Shown here piece after piece: positions 5,746-14,832 of a stretch of DNA of 64,000 nucleotides. Position 1 is the stretch's first letter, and each line of letters begins with the position of its first letter. The stretch is taken from assembly GCF_031157525.1 (NCBI RefSeq), contig NZ_JAVIXR010000006.1, positions 1 to 64,000 of the forward strand, written 5' to 3'. The notes beneath the pieces are model-generated. The model saw only the letters and a list, made by a program, of their open reading frames with translations, was not told the DNA's origin and searched no databases. Source of the DNA: Marinobacter sediminicola. Lineage in GTDB: Bacteria; Pseudomonadota; Gammaproteobacteria; Pseudomonadales; Oleiphilaceae. The position numbers were made by a program, and so were the translations under genes.

Positions 5746-8391
5746 TTAGCCGGTGTTGCGCATTCCGGCGGAAATCCCCGCCATTGTAACCTTAAGCGCG
5801 CGTTCTACCAGCTCAGGAACCTCACCCTTACCTTCACTCTCCCGGTCACGCCTCAGTAACTCTGCCTGAAGATAATGCAACGGATCTGTGTAGGGGTTGC
5901 GCACCCGCATCGAGTGGGCAAATACCGGCTCGTCTTCCAACAGTTCATCCTGTTCCTTGAGCTCCAGCAGGCGCTGAACGCAACCCTCAAGCCGTGCACC
6001 CAAGCTTACGCCGAGTGTTCGGAGCTTATCGTCGTCCAGCAGGGTTTTCTCATAGTAACTGGCAATGCGTAGATCCGCCTTGGCCAGCACCATTTCAAGC
6101 ATGTCGACATAGGTACGGAAGAACGGCCAGCCCTGCATCATCTCACGCAAGGCAGGCAAGCGCCCCTCTTTAGCTGCATCTTCCAGCGCCACATCACTAC
6201 CCAGCCAACTGGGCAACATCAACCGCATTTGTGTCCAGGCAAAAATCCAGGGAATGGCCCGCAAGCTTTCCACTCCGCCACTGGCTTTACGCCGCGCAGG
6301 GCGGCTGCCCAGCGCCAATTTACCCAGCGCCTGTTCCGGGGTTACCTGGCGGAAGTAAGGCACAAAATCCGGATTTTCCCGAACTACTTCCCGGTAAGCC
6401 CTGAGCGAACGCTCCGTCAGCCAATCCATGGTGTCTCGCCATGCATCTTCAGGCTCAGGCGGTGGTGCCAGAGTCGCCTCGATCACCGCCGTGGTGTATA
6501 GCGTCAAACTTTGCACCGCAAGCTGGGGCAAGCCAAACTTGAACCGGATCATTTCGCCCTGTTCCGTTATGCGGAAGCTGCCATTTACTGACCCAGGAGG
6601 CTGGGAAAGAATCGCCCGGTTGGCTGGGCCGCCGCCACGGCCAACGGTGCCGCCACGGCCATGGAACAGGGTAAGGTGCACACCGTACCGGCCGGCCACC
6701 TGAGTAAGCTTCTCCTGGGCCTGATACTGCGCCCAAGCAGCCATTAGCTGGCCGGCATCCTTGGACGAATCCGAGTAGCCAATCATGACCTCCTGGCGCC
6801 CCTGACAATAGTCCCGGTACCACTCCACTTCGTATAAGGCGGCCATGCTTTCAGGCGCGCCGCGCAGGTCGTCCAGTGTTTCAAACAACGGCACAACACG
6901 CATGGGGAATTTCATGCCGGATTCACGCAGCAGTAAAATAACGCTCAATACATCAGATGGCTTGCTTGCCATAGAGATTACGTAAGAGCCTAACGCTTCC
7001 GGCGTTTGCTGCGCCACCACCTCACAGGTGTCCAAAACTTCGCGCACTGGTTCGGAAGGTTCCCAGTTCCGGGGAACCAGCGGGCGGCGCCCTTGCAGCT
7101 CCCGAACCAGAAAGGCCTGCCGGTCTTCTTCGGGCCAGGAAAGATAATCACCCAAACCAAGATACTCCACCATTTCGGCAACCGCTTCCGCGTGTCGGGT
7201 GGCTTCCTGACGGATATCGAGACGAATCAAAGGCAGGCCAAACGTATGGGCGCGGCGAATGGTATCCAGCAAGGCACCTTTGGCTATGTGTTCAAGCCCG
7301 CACTCCACCATTGATCGATAACAAAGCTCAAGCGGGGCCGTGAGATCTTCATTTTCAAACAGAATGCCATTGCTGTTGGCAGGTTCGCCATTAATGCAGG
7401 CCTCTGCCCAATCACGGGTTTTAATCAGCCGGTCACGTAGTTCCGCCAGCACATGTCGGTAGGGTTCCCGGGAATCGCCGGCAAAGCCACGCAGTTCATC
7501 GTTCGCCTGCCACATGGAAAGCTCAGCCCGCAGCGATTTGATGTCGCGGAGAAACAGATCTGCGGCCATCCAGCGCCCGAGCAGGAATACCTTTTGGGTT
7601 ACCTGGTGCGTAACGTTTGGGTTGCCATCGCGGTCGCCACCCATCCAGGACGCAATGCGCACGGGCGTTGCCTGCAATGGTAGCCCTTTGCCCGTTGCAT
7701 CCTGAAGTGACGCATCAAGATCGGCAAGAAACCGGGGCAACGCTTGCCAAAGGCTATTTTCGATAACCGCAAACCCCCACTTGGCTTCATCAACTGCCGT
7801 GGGTCGCTCATGGCGTATCTCATCGGTATGCCAGGCTTCTGCCACAAGCCGGGACAAGCGCTCGGTGATGGCATATCGCTCCGCCGGCAACAAGTCATCG
7901 TGATCCAGACTAGCCAGGCAATCCGACATTTCATCGTATTTCATGATCAATGTGCGGCGGGCGACTTCTGTGGGGTGCGCCGTTAGCACAAACTCCACGC
8001 GCATATCCGACACGCATTTATGCAGTGCATCAGCACTCACTCCGCTAGCTTTCAGTCGATCAAACACACCCGCCAATGGTTCAACCATGAGATCCGACTG
8101 ATGCCCACGCTTGCGGCGAATTCCGTGGTACTGCTCCGCCAGGTTCGCAAGGTTGAGGAACTGATTAAAGGCTCTCGTGACCGGCAGCAGCTCATCATCG
8201 CTCAATTTGCCAAGAAGGCTGACCAGACGCTGGCCAGAGCCGCTTTCCTGCCGGCGATCAGCTTTGGCGGCAGCCCGGATTTCCTCAATAAGCTCATAGC
8301 ATTCCTGGCCGGGGTGGCGCTGTATGCTCTGGCCCAACAGTTCGCCCAGCATACGGACATTTTCTCGGAGATCAGGGTGTAGCTCGGTCAC
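5746..8391 (-). CDS. ppc: Phosphoenolpyruvate carboxylase
   Basis: The enzyme carboxylates phosphoenolpyruvate to oxaloacetate and refills the TCA cycle. Family motifs are present in order: VLTAHPTEVARRTL with the catalytic histidine, the glycine-rich GGDRDGNPNVT, GYSDSSKDAG and FHGRGGTVGRGGGP. The C terminus ends GMRNTG, the usual RNTG tail needed for activity. The GTG at 8391 is preferred: AAGGA sits 7 nt before it, and the resulting 881 residues match the E. coli size and alignment (MTELHPDLRENVRMLG). An upstream in-frame TTG at 8421 lacks a binding site. It probably forms a transcription unit with the YbaK-HDOD gene. Confidence 0.97.
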   Translation of the reverse strand: MTELHPDLRENVRMLGELLGQSIQRHPGQECYELIEEIRAAAKADRRQESGSGQRLVSLLGKLSDDELLPVTRAFNQFLNLANLAEQYHGIRRKRGHQSDLMVEPLAGVFDRLKASGVSADALHKCVSDMRVEFVLTAHPTEVARRTLIMKYDEMSDCLASLDHDDLLPAERYAITERLSRLVAEAWHTDEIRHERPTAVDEAKWGFAVIENSLWQALPRFLADLDASLQDATGKGLPLQATPVRIASWMGGDRDGNPNVTHQVTQKVFLLGRWMAADLFLRDIKSLRAELSMWQANDELRGFAGDSREPYRHVLAELRDRLIKTRDWAEACINGEPANSNGILFENEDLTAPLELCYRSMVECGLEHIAKGALLDTIRRAHTFGLPLIRLDIRQEATRHAEAVAEMVEYLGLGDYLSWPEEDRQAFLVRELQGRRPLVPRNWEPSEPVREVLDTCEVVAQQTPEALGSYVISMASKPSDVLSVILLLRESGMKFPMRVVPLFETLDDLRGAPESMAALYEVEWYRDYCQGRQEVMIGYSDSSKDAGQLMAAWAQYQAQEKLTQVAGRYGVHLTLFHGRGGTVGRGGGPANRAILSQPPGSVNGSFRITEQGEMIRFKFGLPQLAVQSLTLYTTAVIEATLAPPPEPEDAWRDTMDWLTERSLRAYREVVRENPDFVPYFRQVTPEQALGKLALGSRPARRKASGGVESLRAIPWIFAWTQMRLMLPSWLGSDVALEDAAKEGRLPALREMMQGWPFFRTYVDMLEMVLAKADLRIASYYEKTLLDDDKLRTLGVSLGARLEGCVQRLLELKEQDELLEDEPVFAHSMRVRNPYTDPLHYLQAELLRRDRESEGKGEVPELVERALKVTMAGISAGMRNTG

Positions 8392-8488
8392 ATTGGCGTC
8401 CTTATGGATTGACGGAGACAAAGTAAACTAACGATACTAAGGAACGACTGGAAAAGTCTATTGGCGTTTAGGTGCCTAAGGAGCGACC

Positions 8489-8722
8489 ATGAAAGTCACA
8501 GATCTGCCCAAGCAATGGGAGCAAAAGAAAGAGCTTGCAGAGCGCACTCACGAGTACAACCTGAGGCTTCCTCTTGGAGACGCTGCAAGGGTTTCAGCTC
8601 TGGCCGAGCTTTACCCGGACCGCAGCGAAAGCGACATTCTCAATGATATGGTGGCCGCGGCACTGGACGAGCTGACCAGCCGTAGCCCGCTGGACGAAAA
8701 GCTGGGCAAACGTAAAGAATAA
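8489..8722 (+). CDS. Small ribbon-helix-helix-like protein
   Basis: This 77-residue protein reads MKVTDLPKQWEQKKELAERT, then YNLRLPLGDAARVSALAEL, then a YPDRSESDILNDMVAAALDEL segment (shown in parts). A short strand followed by two helices in that order resembles a ribbon-helix-helix core, which would suggest DNA binding, but no ligand is known. AAGGAG lies about 8 nt before the ATG. It is convergent with a longer paralogue at 8759-9103 that shares the MKxxDLxxxW start and the LYPxxSxxDxLxDxxxxxLDE core. Related small proteins occur in Pseudomonas; any pilin-assembly label attached to them should be treated with caution. Confidence 0.75.
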   Translation: MKVTDLPKQWEQKKELAERTHEYNLRLPLGDAARVSALAELYPDRSESDILNDMVAAALDELTSRSPLDEKLGKRKE

Positions 8723-8758
8723 CTCATCGATTCCAGACAATTGCCGGAAGACTCGTAA

Positions 8759-9103
8759 TCAGGCAACTGATTCGAGCTGGCGAGCCTTAAGTCGCTTGAT
8801 ATGCTTTTGGCTAAGGCGCACAAACTCCGGTGTAAGCCCCTTATCCTCATACATTTCAAAGCCCTCTTCATCAAAGGCGACTACCTGATCTCCCTGCACA
8901 TAGGGGAATTCGGCTTCAACCTCATCCAGCGTCACCGTTATCAGGTCGCGCAACAGATCCTGAGGCGATTTCAAAGGATAAAGTGCAGACAAAGCTTCTA
9001 GTTGCTGATGGTGCAAATCAGACAAAGCCACAGCATGGGCATCACGGGTAAGCTTTCGGCTTGCGTGCTTATCCCAGTAACTGACCAGATCTTTGATTTT
9101 CAT
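8759..9103 (-). CDS. Ribbon-helix-helix-like protein, paralogue of 8489-8722
   Basis: The product is 114 residues. It starts MKIKDLVSYWDKHASRKLTR, continues with a core aligning to its neighbour (LSALYPLKSPQDLLRDLITV then TLDEVEAEF), and adds a C-terminal part FPYVQGDQVVAFDEEGFEMY followed by a basic KHIKRLKARQLE helix. The ATG at 9103 is preferred over 9121 because the sequence GGGAGTCAGG precedes it at a workable distance. It lies downstream of mazG on the same strand. The extra C-terminal half is absent from the paralogue, so the two may have different partners. Confidence 0.75.
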   Translation of the reverse strand: MKIKDLVSYWDKHASRKLTRDAHAVALSDLHHQQLEALSALYPLKSPQDLLRDLITVTLDEVEAEFPYVQGDQVVAFDEEGFEMYEDKGLTPEFVRLSQKHIKRLKARQLESVA

Positions 9104-9186
9104 CGAACCTGACTCCCGCATCCTGTTGGTGACATCCAGAGCCCCAACTGAGCTCCTGCTTCACCCAGTGTAGACGAAGCTAAGGA

Positions 9187-10041
9187 TCAACTCTTCTTTT
9201 CCACACCCTTGACTGACTGCCAGATGTCATCGAGCGCTTCAAGTGTTTGCTCGTCGAAGTCGCGGCCTTCCCGAACCAACGCCTGCTCAATCGCCCTGAA
9301 CCGTGCCTCGAACTTGTGGTTGGTGCGCCCAATCGCCTGCTCAGGATTAACCTTCATAAAACGCGCAAGGTTCACACACACAAAGAGCACGTCGCCCAGT
9401 TCATCCTCAACCGCGTCGCGATCGCCTTCACCCAACCCGGCAGCCTGCCAGGCTTCTTTCAGCTCATCAATCTCTTCATGGAGTTTGTCAAAAACCGGGT
9501 CTATATTCGGCCAATCAAACCCGTGCCTTGCCGCCCGCTTTTGCAATTTCTCCGCACGGACCATTGCAGGCAGTGCCCGTGCAATTCCATCAAGCCGGCT
9601 TGGCGATGGCGCATCCGTTGAAGCTGCTTCTTGCTCCTGCGCCCGCTCTTCCGCTTTGATGCGTTCCCAGCTCTCTTTGATCCAGGCTTCGTCAGGCCGG
9701 TTATCCGGGTCAATACGGCTTTCCAGCGTACCTTCGGGGAACACGTGAGGGTGGCGCCGAATAAGCTTGCGCACCAGATTATCGACCACGGAATCAAAAC
9801 TGAAACGGCTTTCTTCCGCCCCGATCTGCGAGTAGAAAATTACCTGAAACAGCAGATCGCCCAGCTCATCCTCAAGGTTTCGAAAATCCTCCCGCTCTAT
9901 GGCATCTGCCACTTCGTGGGCCTCTTCCAGCGTATGCGGAACAATGCTTCTGAAAGTTTGCTTCGCATCCCAGGGGCAGCCGGTTTCAGGATCGCGCAGC
10001 CGAGCCATCAACACTTTCAGATCGTCAATGGAGTAAGTCAT
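9187..10041 (-). CDS. mazG: Nucleoside triphosphate pyrophosphohydrolase MazG
   Basis: MazG hydrolyses NTPs and dNTPs to monophosphates and PPi, and in E. coli it counteracts ppGpp-linked death by lowering nucleotide pools. The 284-residue protein has two MazG repeats. The first contains LEEAHEVADAIERED and ELGDLLFQVIFYSQI (about residues 30-75); the second contains LHEEIDELKEAW and ELGDVLFVCVNLARF (about 185-230). These acidic clusters bind Mg2+. Its start overlaps the relA stop by 4 nt, so the two are translationally coupled, in keeping with opposing roles in the stringent response. Confidence 0.97.
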   Translation of the reverse strand: MTYSIDDLKVLMARLRDPETGCPWDAKQTFRSIVPHTLEEAHEVADAIEREDFRNLEDELGDLLFQVIFYSQIGAEESRFSFDSVVDNLVRKLIRRHPHVFPEGTLESRIDPDNRPDEAWIKESWERIKAEERAQEQEAASTDAPSPSRLDGIARALPAMVRAEKLQKRAARHGFDWPNIDPVFDKLHEEIDELKEAWQAAGLGEGDRDAVEDELGDVLFVCVNLARFMKVNPEQAIGRTNHKFEARFRAIEQALVREGRDFDEQTLEALDDIWQSVKGVEKKS

Positions 10042-12278
10042 GAGCGCTTACGCCTTACGTCGATAATGTTGGGCAGGTTGCGGATCTGGGCCAGCAACCG
10101 CGCCAACTGATCCAGACTGGAGATTTCCACCGTTACTATCATGGTTGCAGTGTTGTCATCCCGGTTGGTCATGGTGTGGAGCGATAAAACATCACTCTTT
10201 GATAGCGACAACACCTGGGTAATATCGCGCAGCAGACCCGACCGGTCGTAGGCTTCAATTTCGATATCCACCGGGTAAACAGACGCCTGCTGACCACCCC
10301 AACTCACCTCAATAATCCGGTTCGGCTCGAATTCCCGCAAGTTCAGGAATGTAAGGCAGTCCTGGCGATGCACCGTCACACCCCGCCCGACGGTGATATA
10401 GCCACCTATGGCATCCCCCGGCAGTGGTTTGCAGCATTTCGCCACCTGGGTCTTCAGCTTGCCCACACCCAGTATGTGAATATCCGACTCAGTATCGTAT
10501 GGCTTGCGGCGCTGGGCCGTCAGCTTCAGATCAAGCTGTTCGGATTTCGGTTCCAGCATTTGCTGGGCAACATTAGCCACATGCGCCGGGCGCAGGTCAC
10601 CCGCTCCCACCGCCGCAAACATATCTTCGGCGTTGTGATAATTTACTTTTACCGCCACCTGGCTGAAATCCACGTCGTGCAACGACAAGCGCCTGAGCTC
10701 GTCTTCAATAATGGCGCGCCCATCAGTAACGTTGCGTTCGCGGTTCTGCTGTTTGAACCAGTGCGTTACCTTGGCCCTTGCGCGGGAGGTCTGAAGATAG
10801 CCCAGGCTGGGGTTCAACCAGTCCCGGCTGGGAGAGGGATTGTTCTTCGACGTGAGCACGAATACCTGCTCCCCGGTTTTCAGGGGATAGGTCAGCGGCA
10901 CTATCCGGCTGTCTACCCTTGCACCCCGACAAGCATGGCCGATCTCGGTATGCACCCGGTAAGCAAAGTCCACAGGAGTAGCGCCCTGTGGCAAATCAAC
11001 CACGTGCCCATCGGGCGTGAAGACGTATATCCGGTCTGATACAACGTCCGTTTTAAGGTGATCAGCCAGGCCGGAGAGATCGCCCAATTCTTCCTGCCAC
11101 TCCAGCACCTGACGAAGCCAGTTGATCTTGGCTTCATAGCCGGAGGCTTTCTGGTTTTTATCCGTGCCCTTGTACAACCAGTGCGCACACACACCCAGCT
11201 CGGCATCTTCGTGCATGTCGTGGGTGCGAATCTGAACTTCCATTACCTTGCCATCAGGCCCAATAACCGCCGTGTGCAGAGACTGGTAACCATTTTCCTT
11301 GGGGTTGGCCACGTAGTCATCAAATTCATTAGGAATGTGACGCCAAAGTGCATGCACAATCCCAAGCGCCGCGTAGCAGTCTTTGACCTCCGGCACCAAA
11401 ATGCGCACAGCTCTGATGTCATACACCTGCGAGAAGTCGATGCCCTTAATGCGCATTTTCCGCCAGATGCTGTAGATATGCTTGGCACGACCGGAAAGCT
11501 CGGCGTCGATACCAGACGCTTTCAATTCCCCCTGAAGCGTGCTGATAACACGGCGAATATACCCCTCGCGATCAAGGCGCTTTTCATCCAGAAGCTTTGC
11601 AATTTTCTTGTACGCAGTCTCATGGAGGTAGCGAAAGGAAAGATCTTCCAGTTCCCACTTGATATGCCCGATACCCAGGCGATGGGCCAGGGGCGCGTAT
11701 ATATCAAATACTTCACGGGCCACCCGCATGCGTTTTTCTTCAGGTGCATTCTTGACGCCGCGAATAGCACAGGTGCGTTCCGCAAGCTTGATCAACGCCA
11801 CCCGGACATCATCAATCATGGTGACCAGCATTTTGCGGACGTTGTCCAGCTGGCCCTCACTTTGCCCAAGCACATTGCCTTTGAGAGGGTGGTGTATGGA
11901 GGAAATGGCCGCCATCTGCTGAACACCGTTGATCAGCATGGCCACTTCGTCGCCGAATTCCTTGCGGATAACCTCCAGCGCGACCCGCTCCTCCCGCACC
12001 GCCCGGTAGAGAATGGCGGCAACCAGGCTGGTTTGATCCAAACGCAGCTCTGCGAGCACCTGAGCCATTTCTATGCCGATGCGAAAACTGCTGGAACCAG
12101 CCGCCCACAGACGATCTTCACGGTAGGCCTGTAGATCTATTTCAGCAGCTTTTTCACAAGCCCTGCGGAATTGCGCCACATCATCCAGATGGGTCTGCGA
12201 GGATATCTGCTGTACCCAGCCATCGATATCAATCTGGCCATCGCCATCCACTGCATAGTCTTCGCGAACTTTTACCAT
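10038..12278 (-). CDS. relA: GTP pyrophosphokinase RelA ((p)ppGpp synthetase I)
   Basis: RelA makes (p)ppGpp on stalled ribosomes. In order there is a degenerate HD domain (about 45-190), the synthetase domain (about 245-365, with YDIRAVRILV, GYQSLHTAV and MEVQIRT), a TGS domain (about 410-475, RIYVFTPDGHVVDLPQGAT), a zinc-finger/helical part with VAKCCKPLPGD, and a C-terminal ACT domain (about 670-746). In the first domain the HDxxED-type motif of a hydrolase is replaced by AILYRAVREER, so only synthesis is expected. A separate SpoT should exist elsewhere. It follows rlmD by 64 nt and overlaps mazG. Confidence 0.98.
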   Translation of the reverse strand: MVKVREDYAVDGDGQIDIDGWVQQISSQTHLDDVAQFRRACEKAAEIDLQAYREDRLWAAGSSSFRIGIEMAQVLAELRLDQTSLVAAILYRAVREERVALEVIRKEFGDEVAMLINGVQQMAAISSIHHPLKGNVLGQSEGQLDNVRKMLVTMIDDVRVALIKLAERTCAIRGVKNAPEEKRMRVAREVFDIYAPLAHRLGIGHIKWELEDLSFRYLHETAYKKIAKLLDEKRLDREGYIRRVISTLQGELKASGIDAELSGRAKHIYSIWRKMRIKGIDFSQVYDIRAVRILVPEVKDCYAALGIVHALWRHIPNEFDDYVANPKENGYQSLHTAVIGPDGKVMEVQIRTHDMHEDAELGVCAHWLYKGTDKNQKASGYEAKINWLRQVLEWQEELGDLSGLADHLKTDVVSDRIYVFTPDGHVVDLPQGATPVDFAYRVHTEIGHACRGARVDSRIVPLTYPLKTGEQVFVLTSKNNPSPSRDWLNPSLGYLQTSRARAKVTHWFKQQNRERNVTDGRAIIEDELRRLSLHDVDFSQVAVKVNYHNAEDMFAAVGAGDLRPAHVANVAQQMLEPKSEQLDLKLTAQRRKPYDTESDIHILGVGKLKTQVAKCCKPLPGDAIGGYITVGRGVTVHRQDCLTFLNLREFEPNRIIEVSWGGQQASVYPVDIEIEAYDRSGLLRDITQVLSLSKSDVLSLHTMTNRDDNTATMIVTVEISSLDQLARLLAQIRNLPNIIDVRRKRS

Positions 12279-12342
12279 ATCTGTTTTGTTATTCCTGGTG
12301 GTTCACACAGCCATCCTTTGCTGCGCACAACGACATTCATTG

Positions 12343-13686
12343 TCAGCCGCGCTCAAACAGCGCAATCGACTCCACATGCGTGGTATGAGGAAACATATCC
12401 ATCACTCCCGCACGTACCAACCTGTATCCATTTCGGGCCATTACGCCCGCATCACGAGCCAGGGTGGCGGGGTTGCAGGACACATACACAATAGTCTTGG
12501 CACCAAACGCAGTCAGGTACTTGCAGATCTCTTCTGCCCCCGACCTTGGCGGGTCGATCAGGATTTTATCAAACCCCTCCTGCGCCCAACTCTGGCCTGT
12601 GAAGTCACCGTGCAGATCCGCGCCGTGGAACGCAACGTTCGTAAGCCCGTTCAGTTCCGCATTCTCCCGGCCCCGCACAACCATCGCATCGTCGCCTTCA
12701 ACGCCAATCACTTGGCCACCCTTGCGCGCAAGGGGAAGCGTAAAGTTCCCCAGCCCACAGAACAAATCCAGAATCCGTTCGCCGGGCTGTACATCCAACC
12801 ACTCCACGGCCCTGTGTACCATGGCTTTATTGATATCCGCATTGACTTGCGTAAAGTCCATGGGATGGAACTTCATGGTCAGGTCGAACGCGTCAAGCCG
12901 GTAGCTGAGCCGTTCATCCTGCCGGCCTGTCGATTCCGGCCAGATGCGGTGAACGGTATCCGGCCCTTTCGGCTGCAGATAAATATGCAGCTCGTGGGCC
13001 TGCCCGAACGCAATCAGCTTTTCCCGGTCGCCGGTGCTCAGCTCATCCATATTGCGGAAAACCATGGCCGCTGTGTCGTCGCCACAGGCAATCTCTACCT
13101 GAGGAATGCGGGCATAGGCATCCATGCTGTGCAGTAACTCGCGCAGCGGAACAACGCGCTCACCAATGCGCGGATCCAGCACCACGCACCGATCAATATC
13201 CGTAAGAAAGCTGTTGCGCTTCTCCCGGAAACCAACCAATACCGATTCTCGGGCTTTCACGTAGCGCACACCCATGCGCGCCTTGCGCCGATAGGCCAAA
13301 GTGCTGTCCGGGCGTAATGGCTCGATCCACTCCTCAGGCTCTATACCGCCAAAGTGCGCGAACTGCTCGCGCAGCGTGTCTTCCTTGAAGCGGATCTGGG
13401 CGGCGCTGCTCATATGCTGAAGACTGCAACCACCGCACAGGTCTGCGAACTCGCATGGAGGTGTTTGACGGTCAGGAGCTGACTCCAACACTTCAAGGGT
13501 GCGCAGCTCATCAAATTTGCTTCGGCTAGATACCACTTTGGCCATCACTGTTTCGCCTGGCAAGGCGCCATCGACAAACAGGATTTTGCCATCCTGACGC
13601 GCTATGCCACGGCCATCATGGCTAAGCTTTTCCACTTCACAGCGTACGGGTTCCGTAGGAAGTACCTTCCTGCGTCGTCTGCTCAT
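12343..13686 (-). CDS. rlmD: 23S rRNA (uracil1939-C5)-methyltransferase
   Basis: RlmD (RumA) methylates U1939 of 23S rRNA. The 447-residue protein has an N-terminal TRAM domain (about 10-70), then the iron-sulfur cluster cysteines in [11 protein letters not shown] with a further cysteine in DRCVVLDP. The SAM-binding [14 protein letters not shown] is at about 310 and the catalytic [11 protein letters not shown] is near the C terminus. All are intact. It sits between cysM and relA on one strand, the same order as in Pseudomonas. Confidence 0.97.
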   Translation of the reverse strand: MSRRRRKVLPTEPVRCEVEKLSHDGRGIARQDGKILFVDGALPGETVMAKVVSSRSKFDELRTLEVLESAPDRQTPPCEFADLCGGCSLQHMSSAAQIRFKEDTLREQFAHFGGIEPEEWIEPLRPDSTLAYRRKARMGVRYVKARESVLVGFREKRNSFLTDIDRCVVLDPRIGERVVPLRELLHSMDAYARIPQVEIACGDDTAAMVFRNMDELSTGDREKLIAFGQAHELHIYLQPKGPDTVHRIWPESTGRQDERLSYRLDAFDLTMKFHPMDFTQVNADINKAMVHRAVEWLDVQPGERILDLFCGLGNFTLPLARKGGQVIGVEGDDAMVVRGRENAELNGLTNVAFHGADLHGDFTGQSWAQEGFDKILIDPPRSGAEEICKYLTAFGAKTIVYVSCNPATLARDAGVMARNGYRLVRAGVMDMFPHTTHVESIALFERG

Positions 13687-13716
13687 AATCTGTTCTCTTG
13701 GTGTCGTCAGTCAGGT

Positions 13717-14610
13717 TCAGGTGTTCGGGAACACACCCGTGGATAAGTAGCGGTCGCCGCGGTCACAGATAATGGCTACGATAATGGCGTTTTCAACCTG
13801 GGCAGACAGTCGAAGTGCAGCGGCGATGGATCCGCCAGATGATACGCCACAGAAAATCCCTTCTCGTTCAGCCATGGCGCGCATGGTGTCCTCGGCTTCT
13901 TGCTGGCCAATATCGAGCACCTGATCCACCCGAGCCGCATCGTATATGCTGGGCAGGTAGGCTTCCGGCCAACGGCGGATGCCTGGTATGGAGGCGCCCT
14001 CTTTAGGCTGCAAGCCAATAATGTTGATATCGGGATTGCGCTCTTTCAGATAACGGGACACGCCCATAATCGTACCGGTGGTACCCATGGAACTGACAAA
14101 GTGCGTTACCCGCCCCGCTGTCTGTTCCCAGATTTCAGGGCCTGTGGTGCGATAGTGCGACAGCGGGTTGTCCTGGTTGCTGAATTGGTCCAACACCTTA
14201 CCCTTGCCTTCTGCCTGCATTTTCAACGCCATGTCTCGGGCTGCTTCCATGCCTTCTTGCTGGCTTACGGTAATGATCTTGGCACCGTAGGCTCTCATGG
14301 ATGCACGGCGCTCTTCGCTCATATTGGCAGGCATAATGAGTACCAGCCGGTAACCCTTGATGGCGGCTGCCATTGCCAGAGCAATACCGGTATTACCGCT
14401 GGTCGCCTCAATCAGCGTATCCCCGGGCTGAATCTCGCCACGACGCTCCGCCTCCTGAATCATCCCCAGGGCTGGCCGATCTTTTACAGAACCCGCCGGG
14501 TTATTGCCTTCGAGCTTTGCCAGAATTACATTACTGGTCTCGCCAGGAAGACGCTGTAATCGAACCAGAGGCGTATGCCCGACATAATCTTCAACTGTTG
14601 GAAAATGCAT
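13717..14610 (-). CDS. cysM: Cysteine synthase B
   Basis: CysM is a PLP enzyme that makes cysteine from O-acetylserine and sulfide, or S-sulfocysteine from thiosulfate. It starts MHFPTVEDYVGHTPLVRLQR. KLEGNNPAGSVKDRPA holds the PLP lysine (about 45), EATSGNTGIALA binds the phosphate and substrate, and GTTGTIMGVSRYLK follows. The ATG at 14610 has AGGG about 9 nt upstream and gives the usual 297 residues; an open frame reaches further up to 14748 but has no family match. It is divergent from barA. Confidence 0.96.
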   Translation of the reverse strand: MHFPTVEDYVGHTPLVRLQRLPGETSNVILAKLEGNNPAGSVKDRPALGMIQEAERRGEIQPGDTLIEATSGNTGIALAMAAAIKGYRLVLIMPANMSEERRASMRAYGAKIITVSQQEGMEAARDMALKMQAEGKGKVLDQFSNQDNPLSHYRTTGPEIWEQTAGRVTHFVSSMGTTGTIMGVSRYLKERNPDINIIGLQPKEGASIPGIRRWPEAYLPSIYDAARVDQVLDIGQQEAEDTMRAMAEREGIFCGVSSGGSIAAALRLSAQVENAIIVAIICDRGDRYLSTGVFPNT

Positions 14611-14832
14611 ATGAGAACCCTGTGGTACACTTTTGCGTGGCATGATACGCCTTATGGCCCCAGTCGCCCAATACAGCTTCTCGCTAAAACCATGACTGAA
14701 GGCTATATAAGCAACGTATTTTTCGGCTCCGCCGGCTTGGATAATCAAATCATCCGCGCCCGGATGGCCTACTATTACAAGGACGTAACCCGCCCAGACA
14801 GGCGGCGTTAAGTTATTTTTCAGGAATATCGT

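Noticed and set aside
11058..12134. Long open frame on the strand opposite relA.
   Set aside because: It is a shadow caused by codon bias in relA; its product has no family features and relA is certain.
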